Shown here: positions 24,298 to 35,607 of the stretch, piece by piece | Layout: each line of letters starts with the position of its first letter | Numbering within the stretch: position 1 is the stretch's first letter | Assembly: GCF_937616625.2 (NCBI RefSeq) | Contig: NC_065574.1 | Location: 2,356,001 to 2,420,000, forward strand | Source: Mercurialis annua | Taxonomy: Eukaryota > Streptophyta > Magnoliopsida > Malpighiales > Euphorbiaceae | Length of the DNA: 64,000 nucleotides | Reading direction: 5' to 3' | Made by a program: the position numbers and the translations under genes | Notes under the pieces: model-generated | What the model was told of the DNA's origin: nothing | What the model saw: the letters and a program-made list of their open reading frames with translations, nothing else | The model's database searches: none

Positions 24298-27200
24298 TCA
24301 AGCTGGAGCATAAAGATCAAGAATGCTCAGCTTGGAAATTGCTGTGGAAAATGCAGTAGGAGCTAGAGACTTAGTAAAGCAATCTGCTACTTGATTTTCT
24401 GTAGAGATTGGCAGCAGATGAATAAGATTGGATTGCAGCTTTTCCCTAACCACATGACAATCAATCTCTATGTGCTTTGTCCTCTCATGAAACACAGGAT
24501 TCTTAGCTAATTGAATTGCAGAGTTACTGTCACAATAAAGCTGGAATGGTAGAGAAACACACTGCTGTAGATCATGAAGCAAGTATGCAAACCATTGCAA
24601 TTCACATGTAAGAGAAGCTAGGGCCCTGTACTCTGCCTCTGAGCTTGACCTGGATACTGTGGTCTGTTTCTTGGATTTCCAGGAAACTAAAGAATCACCA
24701 ATGAAAACACAGTATCCAGAAACTGACTTTCTAGAATCAGGACAAGTTGCCCAGTCTGCATCAGAAAAAGCTGTGACTTTGAATTCTGGCTTTGAACTGA
24801 AGAATAGACCTTGACCAGGAGATTGTTTCAAGTATCTCAAAACTCTATGAGCTGCTTGAAGATGGTTGACAGTAGGGCAGTCTAAGAATTGTGACAACTG
24901 CTGAATAGAGAATGACAAGTCAGGTCTAGTATTACATAAATACAGAAGTTTACCTATCAACTTTCTGTATTCTGAATTGTCTTCTAGCAAAGCAGAATCA
25001 TTCTTGTGTAACCTCTGAGCTGCAACAAGAGGAGTAGAGACAGATTTTGAATCAAGGAAACCAGTATCCTTCAAGAGATCCAAAGTGTATTTTCTTTGTG
25101 ATAAATTGATGCCTGCAGCTGATCTGGCAACCTCAAGACCTAAGAAATATTTCAATTTTCCTAGATCCTTGATGCTGAAAGCTGAATGGAGATACTGTTT
25201 TATGTTTGTGATTTCAGTAAGAGAATCACTAGCCAATATAACATCATCTACATAGATTAAAAGAGCTATGAAATGATTATCAGAAGATTTGATCAAGAGA
25301 GAAGGATCAGACTCAGCTTGATGAAAACCTTTGGCTAATAATGCAGAAGTAAGCTTTGCATTCCACTGTCTACTTGCTTGTTTGAGTCCATAAAGGAACT
25401 TCTGCAATTTACAAACTTTGCCAGATGATGAACAATTGAAACCAGGAGGGAGTTGCATATAAACCTCTTCACACAAATCACCATGTAAGAAGGCATTATT
25501 GATGTCTAATTGGTGTAAAAACCAATTATGTTTTGCAGCTAAACTCAATAACACCCTGATAGTGGTCATTTTTGCAACTGGGGAAAATGTGTATTGATAG
25601 TCTACTCCTTCAGTCTGTGTATATCCCTTTGCTACCAACCTGGCTTTATGCCTTTCTATGGTTCCATCTGCCCTGTACTTGATCTTATATACCCATTTGC
25701 AGCCTATTGGTTTCTTGCCAGTTGGTAGATCAGTAATGGACCAAGTGGAATTCTGTTCAAGAGCCTGAATTTCCTTTTGCATAGCATCTTTCTAGCATGT
25801 GTATTTAATTGCTTCATCATATGTATGTGGTTCAACTGAGCTGACAAGATTGAGAGCAAAGTGTTTGTGTGTTTGTGATAGTTTTTGGTAAGAAAGGACT
25901 GTTGAAAGACAGTGTGGACTGGTGTGAGGTTTAGATAAAGATGCTGGGATAGAACAGGTGTAGTCTTTTAAGTGAGCTGGTAAATGAGTGGATCTGTTTG
26001 ATCTCCTTAATGCAGGAAAATCAGATGCAGGGAAGATTGAGGGTGGTGGTGAAGGTGAGGTGGTATTGGTTATTTCTGCACTCCAAGGACTAGAGTGAGA
26101 GCATGCAGAAGGAGAATTTGTGACAATTGGTAAAGGTGATGATGGTGAAGAATGAGTTGGTGTTGACAATAGATCCAGACTTAAGTCTAAGTGAGGATTT
26201 GAAGCATTAGTTGACAGTTAAACTGAATAAGGAAAGACAGTTTCATAAAACTGCACATGCCTGGATATGAAGATTATGTGCTGCTGCAAGTCATATATCA
26301 CATAACCTTTGGTGTTTGGTGGATAACCAAGAAAAACACCTTTAGTGGCTCTTTCATCAAACTTCTGTCTATGAACTTTATTAGTACTAGCAAAGACCAA
26401 ACAACCAAAGACCCTAAGATCAGTGAATTGAGGTAGAATGCCATAAAGTTGCTGATAAGGTGTGTGATTTTGAATGACAGGTGATGGAGTCCTATTATTT
26501 AAATAGACTGCTTGTAAAACACAATAATTCCAAAATTCTAAAGGTAAAGAAGATTGGAACCTGAGTGCCCTGGCCACATTTAGAATATGCTGATGCTTCC
26601 TTTCTACTCTACCATTCTGTTCTGGAGTATATGTGCAACTGGTCTGATGTATGATGCCATGTTTGTGATAAAAATCTTGAAATTTGAACTCAAGACCATT
26701 ATCAGAACGAATGACTTTAACAGACTTAGAAAACTGGGTAGTTGCATATAGAATGAAATTCTGCAAATGCATCCTGGTTTCACTTTTATTTCTCATAAAG
26801 AAAACCCATGTGTATCTTGTATGATCATCTACAATTGTGAGGAAGTATCTGAAATCATTGATGGACTGTATTGACACAGGTCCCCAAATATCAACATGAA
26901 TCAAGTCAAAAACAGAGTTTGAACTTGAACTACTAACTGGAAATGACAGTTTCCTTTGCTTAGCAAAGTGACAAGTATCACAAACTTCTGAAAAATTATC
27001 ATCTATTGTAGAATCTAACTTCTTCAAAAGTTTAAGTCTTAAATTTGACAAATGTCCCATACGAAAATGCCAGAGCTGAGATTGTTTCCTTTTGTTATCA
27101 AGAGATGTTGCTGCATTACATCTCTTCTGTTTGCAATCAGTTGTTGCTAACAGATAAAGCCCTTCTTTCTTTTCAGCCATACCAATCATCCTCCACTTGA

Positions 27201-28746
27201 TCACATCCTGAATGTAACACAGTTCATGATACAAGATTAAGCATATACTTCTATTTTCAGTGAGTTTGCTGGCTGAAATTAGATTAAAATCAAAAACTGG
27301 TACATAAAGTACATCATGCAACACCAAGTCTGCAGATAGTTCAACAGAGCCTATATGAGTTACTGCAATATGCTGTCCATTTGGTAACTTAACACTGACA
27401 TTTGACACAGGTTTGCTGTTTTTGAAGAATTCAAAATTGCACAGAATATGATCTGTAGCACCTGTATCTAGAATCCATGTATTTCTGTAGGTAGATGCAC
27501 TAAAATAACATGAATGAATTGTACCTTCATTTTCCTTGCTTGGTTTAAAGTGTGACACAAGAGAATTAACTTGAGCAACCTCTGAAGTTTTTAACTGACT
27601 GCTTGACTGGATCAAACTCATTATCTTGTTGTACTGTTCAGGAGTAAAGGGAAAAACCTTTCCTGAGGAATTATTATCTGCTGAAAACTGATTATTCTGA
27701 TCATTCACATTGCCTCCTTTCTCACTGAAATTCTGTACAGAAGAATTATCACTTTGAATTTGGTTAGCATAGGAACTTTCAGCTTTCTTCTCTCTCCTGA
27801 ATCTTGATTGGAAGCCTGGAGGATATCCATGCTTCTTATAACAAATGTCAACTGTATGATTATCCATGCCACAGTAAGTGCATATTTTCTGTCTATTGTT
27901 CCATGATCCAGACCAATTTCCTCTTCTAAAACCTCTATTCTGATTCATTCCTCTTCCTCTCACATAACAAACATTTGACTCATACTCATCATTATCATCT
28001 ATATCTGATTCTGCCTTTGCAAGAAAAACATTAGACTCTCCATTATTCTTTCCACTCTCTCCAGAATTCTGCCTTTCATGCTGTATTATCATTGCAAACA
28101 CTTTGTTTATAGGAGGTAAGGGCTCAAGCATCAGAATCTGAGTCCTTACATTAGAGAAATTCTCATTTAATCCCTTTAGAAACTTAATCACTCTATCATT
28201 AGATTGATGTTGCTTAATCACAGTAAGCAATCCACAAGAACACTTTGGATTACAAGTACAAGTAGGTAATGCTCTAATATTCAACAATTCATCCCAAAGA
28301 GACTTCAACATAGTATAATACTCAGTAACAGACTTAGAATTCTGCCTTAAGCTGTAAATTTCTTCCTGAATATCCCCCATTCTATAAGCATCTCCCTGTG
28401 AGAATCTATCCTTAAGATCAATCCAGATTTCTAAAGCAGTATCTAGATTTGATATACTTTCAGCAATTGTGTTGGAAACAGCTCTATATAACCAAGACAT
28501 TACTAATGTATTGCATCTTTCCCACGCATTAAACATATCATCATCTCTATCAGGCATAACAATAGAACCATCAACAAATTTGTATTTGTTTTTAAAAATC
28601 AAAGACATTCGCATAGATTTAAAACAGGAACTGTAATTACTACCATTCAAGACCTTAGTAACAAGATTAAGGGAAGGATTTTCACCAGGATGCACAAAAT
28701 ACGGACTGGAGAGAGATTCCTCTGCTCTAAACATTTGATTCGCCAT
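24298..28746 (-). pseudogene. Copia gag-pol polyprotein, single frame broken by two stop codons
   Basis: One frame of 1482 codons runs 28746 to 24298, interrupted by TAA at 26218-26220 and TAG at 25792-25794 with no frameshift. Domains in order: gag of the UBN2 type (LNGSNYSSCFKSMRMSL), CCHC zinc knuckle (CTYCGMDNHTVDIC), aspartic protease (WILDTGATDHI), integrase zinc motif (H-x-H with CDTCHFAK) and catalytic core (D in HVDIWGP, SDNG, E in NGRVERKH), reverse transcriptase with YVDD, and RNase H (FSDADWA, SSSEAEYRAL). The order integrase before reverse transcriptase defines Ty1/copia. The second stop replaces a position usually occupied by Trp in this family. Without readthrough the element would not make reverse transcriptase itself, but it could be mobilised in trans. 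Confidence 0.93.
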
Positions 28747-28800
28747 TGTTGTAGCTTCGCAAGCTCTGCTATAAGCTTTTAAACTTAGAGACTGGTATAA

Positions 28801-28816
28801 TCCAGCTTTGATACCA
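28801..28816 (-). other. Primer-binding site (initiator tRNA-Met type)
   Basis: TGGTATCAAAGCTGGA on the minus strand, adjacent to the 5' LTR. It differs from the usual TGGTATCAGAGC at one base. Confidence 0.88.
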
Positions 28817-29265
28817 TGAACAAATTAGAGAGAAAACCTTTTCTTTATTAATAACAAAATAACCGTTTTTGTTACAGAAATAAGAGAATCATCTGAGTTC
28901 TTATATAGGAACTAGATGATCTCACTAATCCGAATCTACAATCAATCACAGGGAACAAACTCCCTTGTAACAGATTTTAACAGAAAACAAAATAACTGCT
29001 ATGAACCTAAGCATACAATCCACATGATTCTGACAGCTGGAGTTGCTGAGCTGGAATTGCTGAGCTGGAATGACAAGTCATATTATAGGAACTAGATGAT
29101 CTCACTAATCCGAATCTACAATCAATCACAGGGAACAAACTCCCTTGTAACAGATTTTAACAGAAAACAAAATAACTGTTATGAACCTAAGCATACAATC
29201 CACATGATTCTGACAGCTGGAGTTGCTGAGCTGGAATTGCTGAGCTAGAATGACAAGTCATATTA
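28817..29265 (-). repeat. 5' LTR of the copia element with tandem U3 duplication
   Basis: 28817-29085 is a full 269-bp LTR. 29086-29265 is a second copy of the 180-bp outer part (28906-29085), differing at about two sites. Both copies end in the LTR terminus. The duplicated part lies upstream of the LTR TATA-like sequence. Confidence 0.93.
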
Positions 29266-29270
29266 AACCT

Positions 29271-32200
29271 TAAAATTTCAAAAAACAATCGTTATTTAAT
29301 TGCTGATTGAAGTTTAATTTATTTTTTTACAACATCGTCAAGTAAAACGCAATTCAAAGTTTGTGATAACATTAATATGATGAAAATATGAAAATTCTAC
29401 AATAATAATCATTTGATATTAAATTTATACTACAGATTATAAACTATAAAATGGAACCTGAAAATAATTTTATAATTTAACCATCACTACAACAGACAAA
29501 ATCATAAATAAAATGATTTAAAAATGATTTATAAGACAAAATATCTAATGAAAAGGTGGGAAATCTAATAATTGGATGACCCAGAAGATCAAATCTTTTG
29601 AGTTGTAATATTTTTATTTTTTATTAATAATGTTCTGGCAGATATAATATATGAATGCAGTACTGTACTAGTCCTCGTGCTCGGTGCCTGCATGAAGCTT
29701 CTGTATTCTTGCAGAACAATGGAGGAGTTGGTTAAAATTTTCTTTTTCTTAGTCAAGTTTCATATTATATGCATAATTTGGTTCAAACTGAACCAAATTA
29801 ATTTGTTTAAAATTAAATCGGACTACATTTTTTAAAAGTTTAAAATTTGCAAGTCAAATCAGTCGATTTGATCGATTTGGTCGCTTCAATTTGTATAACT
29901 GCTTTATTAATCAAACTGAACCTAGTTTGATTTGGTTCGATTTTTACCCCTTATTCTGAAGTTTAAGTATATGATATATATGGCTGCCACCACATTTTTA
30001 ATTGGCATAATCAACTGCCCTCGACAACTTTGAGGACGTAATGCCAATGGCTCATGTGATGATGCACTTATAATGTGTCTATATAAATTAATGCAAGTTT
30101 TAACTTGACTAAATATATTTTAAGTTTTTAAAACTATTTGCTTTATTTTATGTAGTCTTTAATTAATAGTTTATTAACTATTTATTGTGTACACTCGCGA
30201 TCTTTTTTTGGCATGAAATTAGAGCGTTTCATGCCAATCAAAACGGTGATATTATTTATAATATTGTCCACATAAAAACCACATGTGTTCAAAATAAATA
30301 GTAAATATAAATATAAAAATTTATTAAAGACTGAATAAATAAAAGTTAATAGTTTAAAGATTTTAAGATGGGTTTAGCCTTCTAATTTTTGTCTCTAAAA
30401 TTAGTCAATCAGTGTAATGAATTTTGTACTAATATTTTGATAATGATGGGATGATTATAGTGTAATTACATCACATAGAGTCCAATTTATTTACATTAAA
30501 AGAAAGCCGAGACTCTCTTCTTCTAGAAACAGTTCATTTTTTATAATCTTAAATTTTGAAACATAAAGGGAAAAATAAAAAAAACCTAGGTGAATTACCA
30601 AAAATGGGATTATTTTTTAGTTTAAACCAGAAAATCTATCATTTATAACACAATCTCTCTCTAAAAGTAGTAATTGATAAAAGTTTTTTGTATGTATAAT
30701 TATAGATGTCGACAAGAAAGATAGGAACCAAATTGTACATTATCCTTTCTTATATTGGGGAAGCATAGAAGTTTTTGCACTTTGGTGTTAATGTGCAATT
30801 CCAACCACAAAAAATAAAATACTAAAAGATCACAAAAGGGACAAGTTGAAATATATGATAATAACATACTTTAATACAAAATATATAATGCATACAAATA
30901 ATTATATAATATAATATATTTCCGATCAACCATACTTTTACCAATTCGTGAAATTAAAGATGAAATTGTCTTCTTGCTCCAATTTGGGTTCTTTAAATAT
31001 GTTAGTTATTTCATAAATAATACTGAAAAACTCAAAAAAGATATGGTGAGTTAGCTTCCTTTTATACAGAATCTAAGAAGATGTTGCTTTTTGTCTTTGT
31101 CCTCCAAATTTAACTTCAACTTTTGCACTACTTTAAGACAATCTCTCACAAAAAGGAACTCAAAATCCACAATAATGGTCAGAAAAATTAAAATTTGAAA
31201 GTTAAATATCAATTGCATTATTGGCATCAGAGGGCATAATGAAGGGATAGAGCAAGCGGCCATCTTTCTAACTCTCAGTTATAAAACCATCATTTATCTA
31301 AAAAAAAAAAACTGTCAGTTACCGATTATTATTTTTAAAAATTCGATTTTATTTTTCTTCTTTTAATTGATTCATTTTATATTATTGTCTAATTTGCAAA
31401 CATTTTTTTTCTCATGGGTATTAACTAAAAATCCAAATTGATAAAAGGATGAAGGCTTAAAAGGCTCCTTTGTCTAAATAAAATAATTTATTTGTCTAAA
31501 TTATTTTTTTAATAGTTATATTTATCATAAAAATGTCTATCAATTATAAAATAACTATTCAACACAACTAGGGCGAAGCCAGGATTTGCCCAAAAACCCA
31601 CTCAACTTCTATTTTTCAACAGAAAATATTTTAATTTTTTTATAAAAGAAAATATACTAATAATTTTGGATTTTTGTACAATTTGCCCCTTTCAAGTTTT
31701 TTTTTCAAAAAACCCTTCAATTTTTTTTGAACTATAATTATTAATTTTAAAATTTTGTATAATCCGGTTCCCCTAAAATTCGACTATAGTTTCACCAGTG
31801 AACACAACCGTTGTGTTACATCGTTCATACAATAATCTAATGAAAATTCTCAAAAAATAATCTAATGAAACGTTTGCAATATTAATATATTTGATAGTAA
31901 AAAGGTAATAAAAATTAGATATTTGTGATATTTACATTGTAATATTGATTAGTTTATTATAAGCAATCTGAAGTTATGATGGAGAGAGTAATATAGAAGG
32001 AGACAAAAAAAGTGGAACCCTAACGGACAATAGAATAGCGACGTGGAGAAAGTAATTGAAGAAATAAAATTGAAATTTGTTTGGTAGAATTCAATAGTGT
32101 ATCATATTCATAGTCCCACCATTAATCCAGCTTCTTCTTCTTTTAACTTTCGTATGCTTATACCCATTCTTCATCGGCTCCCATTCTCTAAACCCTAACT

Positions 32201-33689
32201 TTTCCCATTCACTTCAATTATATATCTCCCTTTTTGTCTTCTTTTACTTTCCTTCTTCTTTTTACTACATTATTGACTAATCCATCGGATATTCAAAATC
32301 GAACTGGCCTACCGTATACAATATTGAAATCGAACTAAATAATTTGATAATTCGATCAGTTTGGTTAAAATACAAAATGTATAAAAATGTTAAAAATAAA
32401 TTAAATGTTTGGTTTATTTGACCAGTTCGATTAAAAAATCAAAAATCTTAGCTCTTTAATACCAAATCGACTGATATTTAAATTTATCATAAAACTTAAC
32501 GACCAAAAGTTAGCGATTAAATCGGTTAATTTGGCCGGTTGATTTTTTTTTCTCACCCCTATTGGTAGGTATCAACTTATATTGCATGTTGTTTATTACT
32601 ATTAATTATTTGTATCATCGGACATTTTTTGTGAACTTCTTTTCTATAAATTGTAAGTGTTTAATTTTGAGGACATGATGGTTTTAGAGATGTATATTTG
32701 GTTTAGATCGAAGATGATTAATTTTTGTAAGACGAGGGTATTAGAAAGTGGTAATTTTATAAAATATATGTTCTGATAACTTATTTATATTTTAACCTGT
32801 CAAGTTTTGATTTTTTTTCTGATTTTTTATATTTACGAATTTTTTTTTTTAATTTCATAAATACCTTTTTCGGTTTTCAATTTCGGTTTTTGGTTTTTTT
32901 GTTTCGATCGACCGAACAGACCGAATCCACCGATTGCACAACCCTATTTTTCATTTTTTAATAATTTTTTTTATAAATTTTTTTCCTGGATTTTTTTTTA
33001 TATTATGACAATAGTGTATATATGGTTTTTTTATAGTGTAAAATTAATGTATATATAGTGTTAATTATTATTTTTTATAGATTTCTTTCCTGGATTTTTT
33101 TTATTTTTTTATTTTTTAATAGTTTAATAATAGTGTATATATAGTGTTTTTATGGTATTTTAATAGTGTAAGATTAGTTTATGTATAGTGTATTTATGAC
33201 ATTTGTAGTGTTTTTTGTAAACAAAAAATTATAAATCTACAATAATTTATTTACAAAATATTTAAATTATTACAAAAAACCTAAAAAATTACACAAATCT
33301 AAAAACGAGTCGAGAAATCCATAGAGTGAACGGAAGAGACGAACGGACTAGCGGCAACGGAAAAGACGAACGGAAAAATGACCCGAAACGACGAGAAATC
33401 TATCGGAAAGTAGACAACGGAAAAGTAACCGGAGAAGAGAAACTGAAAATCAAACGAAAAGAAAAAGAAAAAAAGAAGCAGAAAATAAGTGAGAACTTTG
33501 AGAGAGGAAAAAGAAGAAAGAGAAAAAAGAGTGGATATGTAAAAATTTAACCTAAAATATAAGGTTTTTTTTATGTAGTGTTTATTTTTGATAAATAAAT
33601 TGGCTTATTAGGTAGCGTAGGAAATAAGGGAAAGATGGCTAAAATGGTATAATTTTTTTTTCTAAAAATAGGTATTTGAAAATAGTCTC
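29271..33689. other. AT-rich intergenic region
   Basis: No supported gene. A pyrimidine-rich, promoter/leader-like stretch with a telobox AAACCCTAA (32190-32198) lies at about 32150-32270 but leads into no open frame. Around 33000-33200 there are loose repeats of TAGTGTATATATAGTG. A 74-codon Lys/Arg/Glu frame at 33326-33550 is a purine-rich tract, not a credible gene. Confidence 0.45.
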
Positions 33690-33889
33690 TATTAAAAATA
33701 TTGGTGTGATTAATTGATAGGAATAATTGATTATAAATTGGTGAGAACGTAGTAATCCATATACTTATGAAATGTACTTAGATTCAACCATAACCTAATC
33801 ACCAGAACTAATTAATAAGTGATTAAACTTTCACATTTATAAATTCATTTATATTTGCATCTCTTGGCAATGTGGGATTATTTTTAATA
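33690..33889 (-). repeat. Solo LTR-like copy of the miniature LTR element family
   Basis: Resembles the LTRs at 46226-46961 and 47241-47473: shared TATTAAAAATATTGG start, CAACCATAACCTAATCA, TTCACATTTATAAATTCATT and GTGGGATTATTTTTAA end. No internal region or second LTR lies next to it. Confidence 0.7.
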
Positions 33890-34548
33890 GAGAAAAAAAT
33901 CTGTAAGAATTTTGTATAGTTTTTTTTAATTTTAAATCAAACTGAACTGTATTTTTCTTTTTAATTTGCATTAGTTTAAATCAATCAAAATTTGAGATTT
34001 GGTTTGATTATTTATTTTGATCTGATTTTTATACGCTCCTATGTGAATAATGTGTTAAATTCTTATTGCTCAAAGGTATATTACAAATATATGTCAGCTA
34101 TTCAACAAGTGTCTATTCATTTGATGTAAATAAAAATTTCCTTTTTTGTATACTTAATGTCTCAACTTGAAAATATCCAATCAGACATACACTAAAATTA
34201 AAGAATTCTGTCAAAATCGGGTATGAAAAAGAAGTTTTTTTAAATGAAATAATTGAAAGGTAAACACATAGAAAACTCGATTTTTTTCTATTTCTTTTCA
34301 AACTCTTTTAATTTTATTTAACATAGATACCGCTCTATGTCCAGAGTCACTGCTTCTAAATAATTTGGACGGAGCAGACTAAGTGGTGGTACGCATACAG
34401 TTTGAAGTAAGTTCTAATTTGGATTACGTTAGAAATTTTTAAGATTATCGACAAAACTAAAAAAAAGATTATATTCAGATTGTCGAAAAATTAGAAGTGA
34501 ACTAAATGATTAGATGGAATTTAGTTGAGATTGAAAAAAAAATGAGAA

Positions 34549-34752
34549 GAGGATCAATTCGGTCTCTTAATTTTTAATTCAGGGTTAAATAACTCAATTC
34601 GTCGATTTTGACCAATTAAGTATGATATTCTCAATTTTAAATTGGACAATACTCTTTTATCTTTAGGTCAATCAAGGATAAAATTACATCATTATATAGA
34701 AAGTGAGTTATTTGATTTTGACTCACAAGTTAAGGGACCAAATCGACCCTTT
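34549..34752. mobile_element. Short foldback repeat in the ERF promoter
   Basis: Left GGATCAATTCGGTCTCTTAA and right TTAAGGGACCAAATCGACCC form inverted ends. Further inside, AAATAACTCAATTC pairs with GAGTTATTTGATTT. No target duplication was found. It ends about 32 bp upstream of the ERF TATA box. Confidence 0.65.
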
Positions 34753-34783
34753 ACTCAAATATTAATGGTAGGTTAAGGGTCAC

Positions 34784-34790
34784 TATAAAG
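34784..34790 (+). promoter_or_regulatory. TATA box of the ERF gene
   Basis: TATAAAG, 131 bp upstream of the ATG, followed by a CT-rich leader (TTTCTCTTTCCCTCTCC) typical of plant core promoters. Confidence 0.7.
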
Positions 34791-34920
34791 GAGCGTACAC
34801 TCTCTTCCAGCAAAAACTCACTTCATCATCTTTCTCTTTCCCTCTCCAATTCTCTCTTCATTTTGTATCCATACATTCCATAATACCTTCACCTACTACA
34901 CTCCGTCGCCATTACTCAAC

Positions 34921-35607
34921 ATGTCCACCAAGAACGCCGCTAAATCTCAAGACCTCGTCGCAGAAAAATCAAGAACATCCTCAAAAAGACCACGAAATAA
35001 CAGCAATAACGACGACAATAACGGCGGTTTACATCCAGTTTATAGAGGCGTTAGAATGAGAAGCTGGGGCAAATTTGTATCAGAAATCCGACAACCGCGA
35101 AAGAAGTCGCGAATATGGCTCGGAACATTCCCCACAGCTGAAATGGCGGCGCGTGCTCATGACGTTGCAGCTATGAGCATCAAAGGTGATTCAGCTATAC
35201 TAAATTTTCCGCAACTTATCGACTCACTTCCTCGTCCGGTTTCGTTAATCCCCCGCGACATTCAAGCTGCCGCTGCTAAAGCTGCTGCAATGGTCGAGTT
35301 TGACTCGTCGCAGTCGTCTTCGTTGTCGTCGTCTTTGATATCTCCTTCAACTCCGTCGTCATCGTCAGAATCATCCGATGATGTGGCAGAATCGGAGGAA
35401 TTAAGTGAAATTGTGGAGTTGCCGAATATAGAAGGGAATTTTGAGTTGGTAAAACCGAGTTATAGTGAGTTTATATTAATGGATTCCATTGATGGATGGG
35501 TTTATCCGCCGCTACAAGATAATATTTACTGTGGAGAATTTTCTGATCAATTACTGCAATTAGAGAGTTTGTTTTCCAGTAACTTTGGAGCTACAGGTTG
35601 GGAGTAA
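34921..35607 (+). CDS. DREB subgroup A-4 type AP2/ERF transcription factor (228 aa, intronless)
   Basis: Nuclear DNA-binding regulator. One AP2 domain at residues 41-97 ([16 protein letters not shown] ... RIWLGTF ... [14 protein letters not shown] ... LNFP). Val14 of the domain and the [10 protein letters not shown] core place it in the DREB branch. The flanking [20 protein letters not shown] resembles the segment following AP2 in A-4 members. The N-terminus is basic (KRPRNN, possible nuclear signal). The C-terminus is Ser-rich then acidic, consistent with an activation region (inference). Domain position 19 is Gln rather than the usual Glu of DREBs. Likely counterpart of Arabidopsis ERF036 (At3g16280) by position between MTV1 and FTSHI2. 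DREB proteins bind DRE/CRT elements; targets here are unknown. Confidence 0.93.
   Translation: MSTKNAAKSQDLVAEKSRTSSKRPRNNSNNDDNNGGLHPVYRGVRMRSWGKFVSEIRQPRKKSRIWLGTFPTAEMAARAHDVAAMSIKGDSAILNFPQLIDSLPRPVSLIPRDIQAAAAKAAAMVEFDSSQSSSLSSSLISPSTPSSSSESSDDVAESEELSEIVELPNIEGNFELVKPSYSEFILMDSIDGWVYPPLQDNIYCGEFSDQLLQLESLFSSNFGATGWE

Larger units (their letters stand above)
24022..29265 (-). mobile_element. Ty1/copia LTR retrotransposon, nearly intact
   Basis: Minus-strand element with a 5-bp target duplication AACCT (24017-24021 and 29266-29270). The 3' LTR is 24022-24290. The 5' LTR is 28817-29265 and contains an extra 180-bp tandem copy of its U3 end. The primer-binding site (28801-28816, TGGTATCAAAGCTGGA, initiator tRNA-Met type) directly abuts the 5' LTR. 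A purine-rich tract (24291-24302, CTTGAGGGGGCG) abuts the 3' LTR. LTR ends are TA...CA rather than TG...CA. By hand alignment the two LTRs (excluding the duplication) differ at four sites in 269, so insertion is recent. Confidence 0.95.

Noticed and set aside
33326..33550. 74-codon Lys/Arg/Glu-rich frame
   Set aside because: Purine-rich low-complexity DNA; no homology-like pattern, no promoter or splice context.
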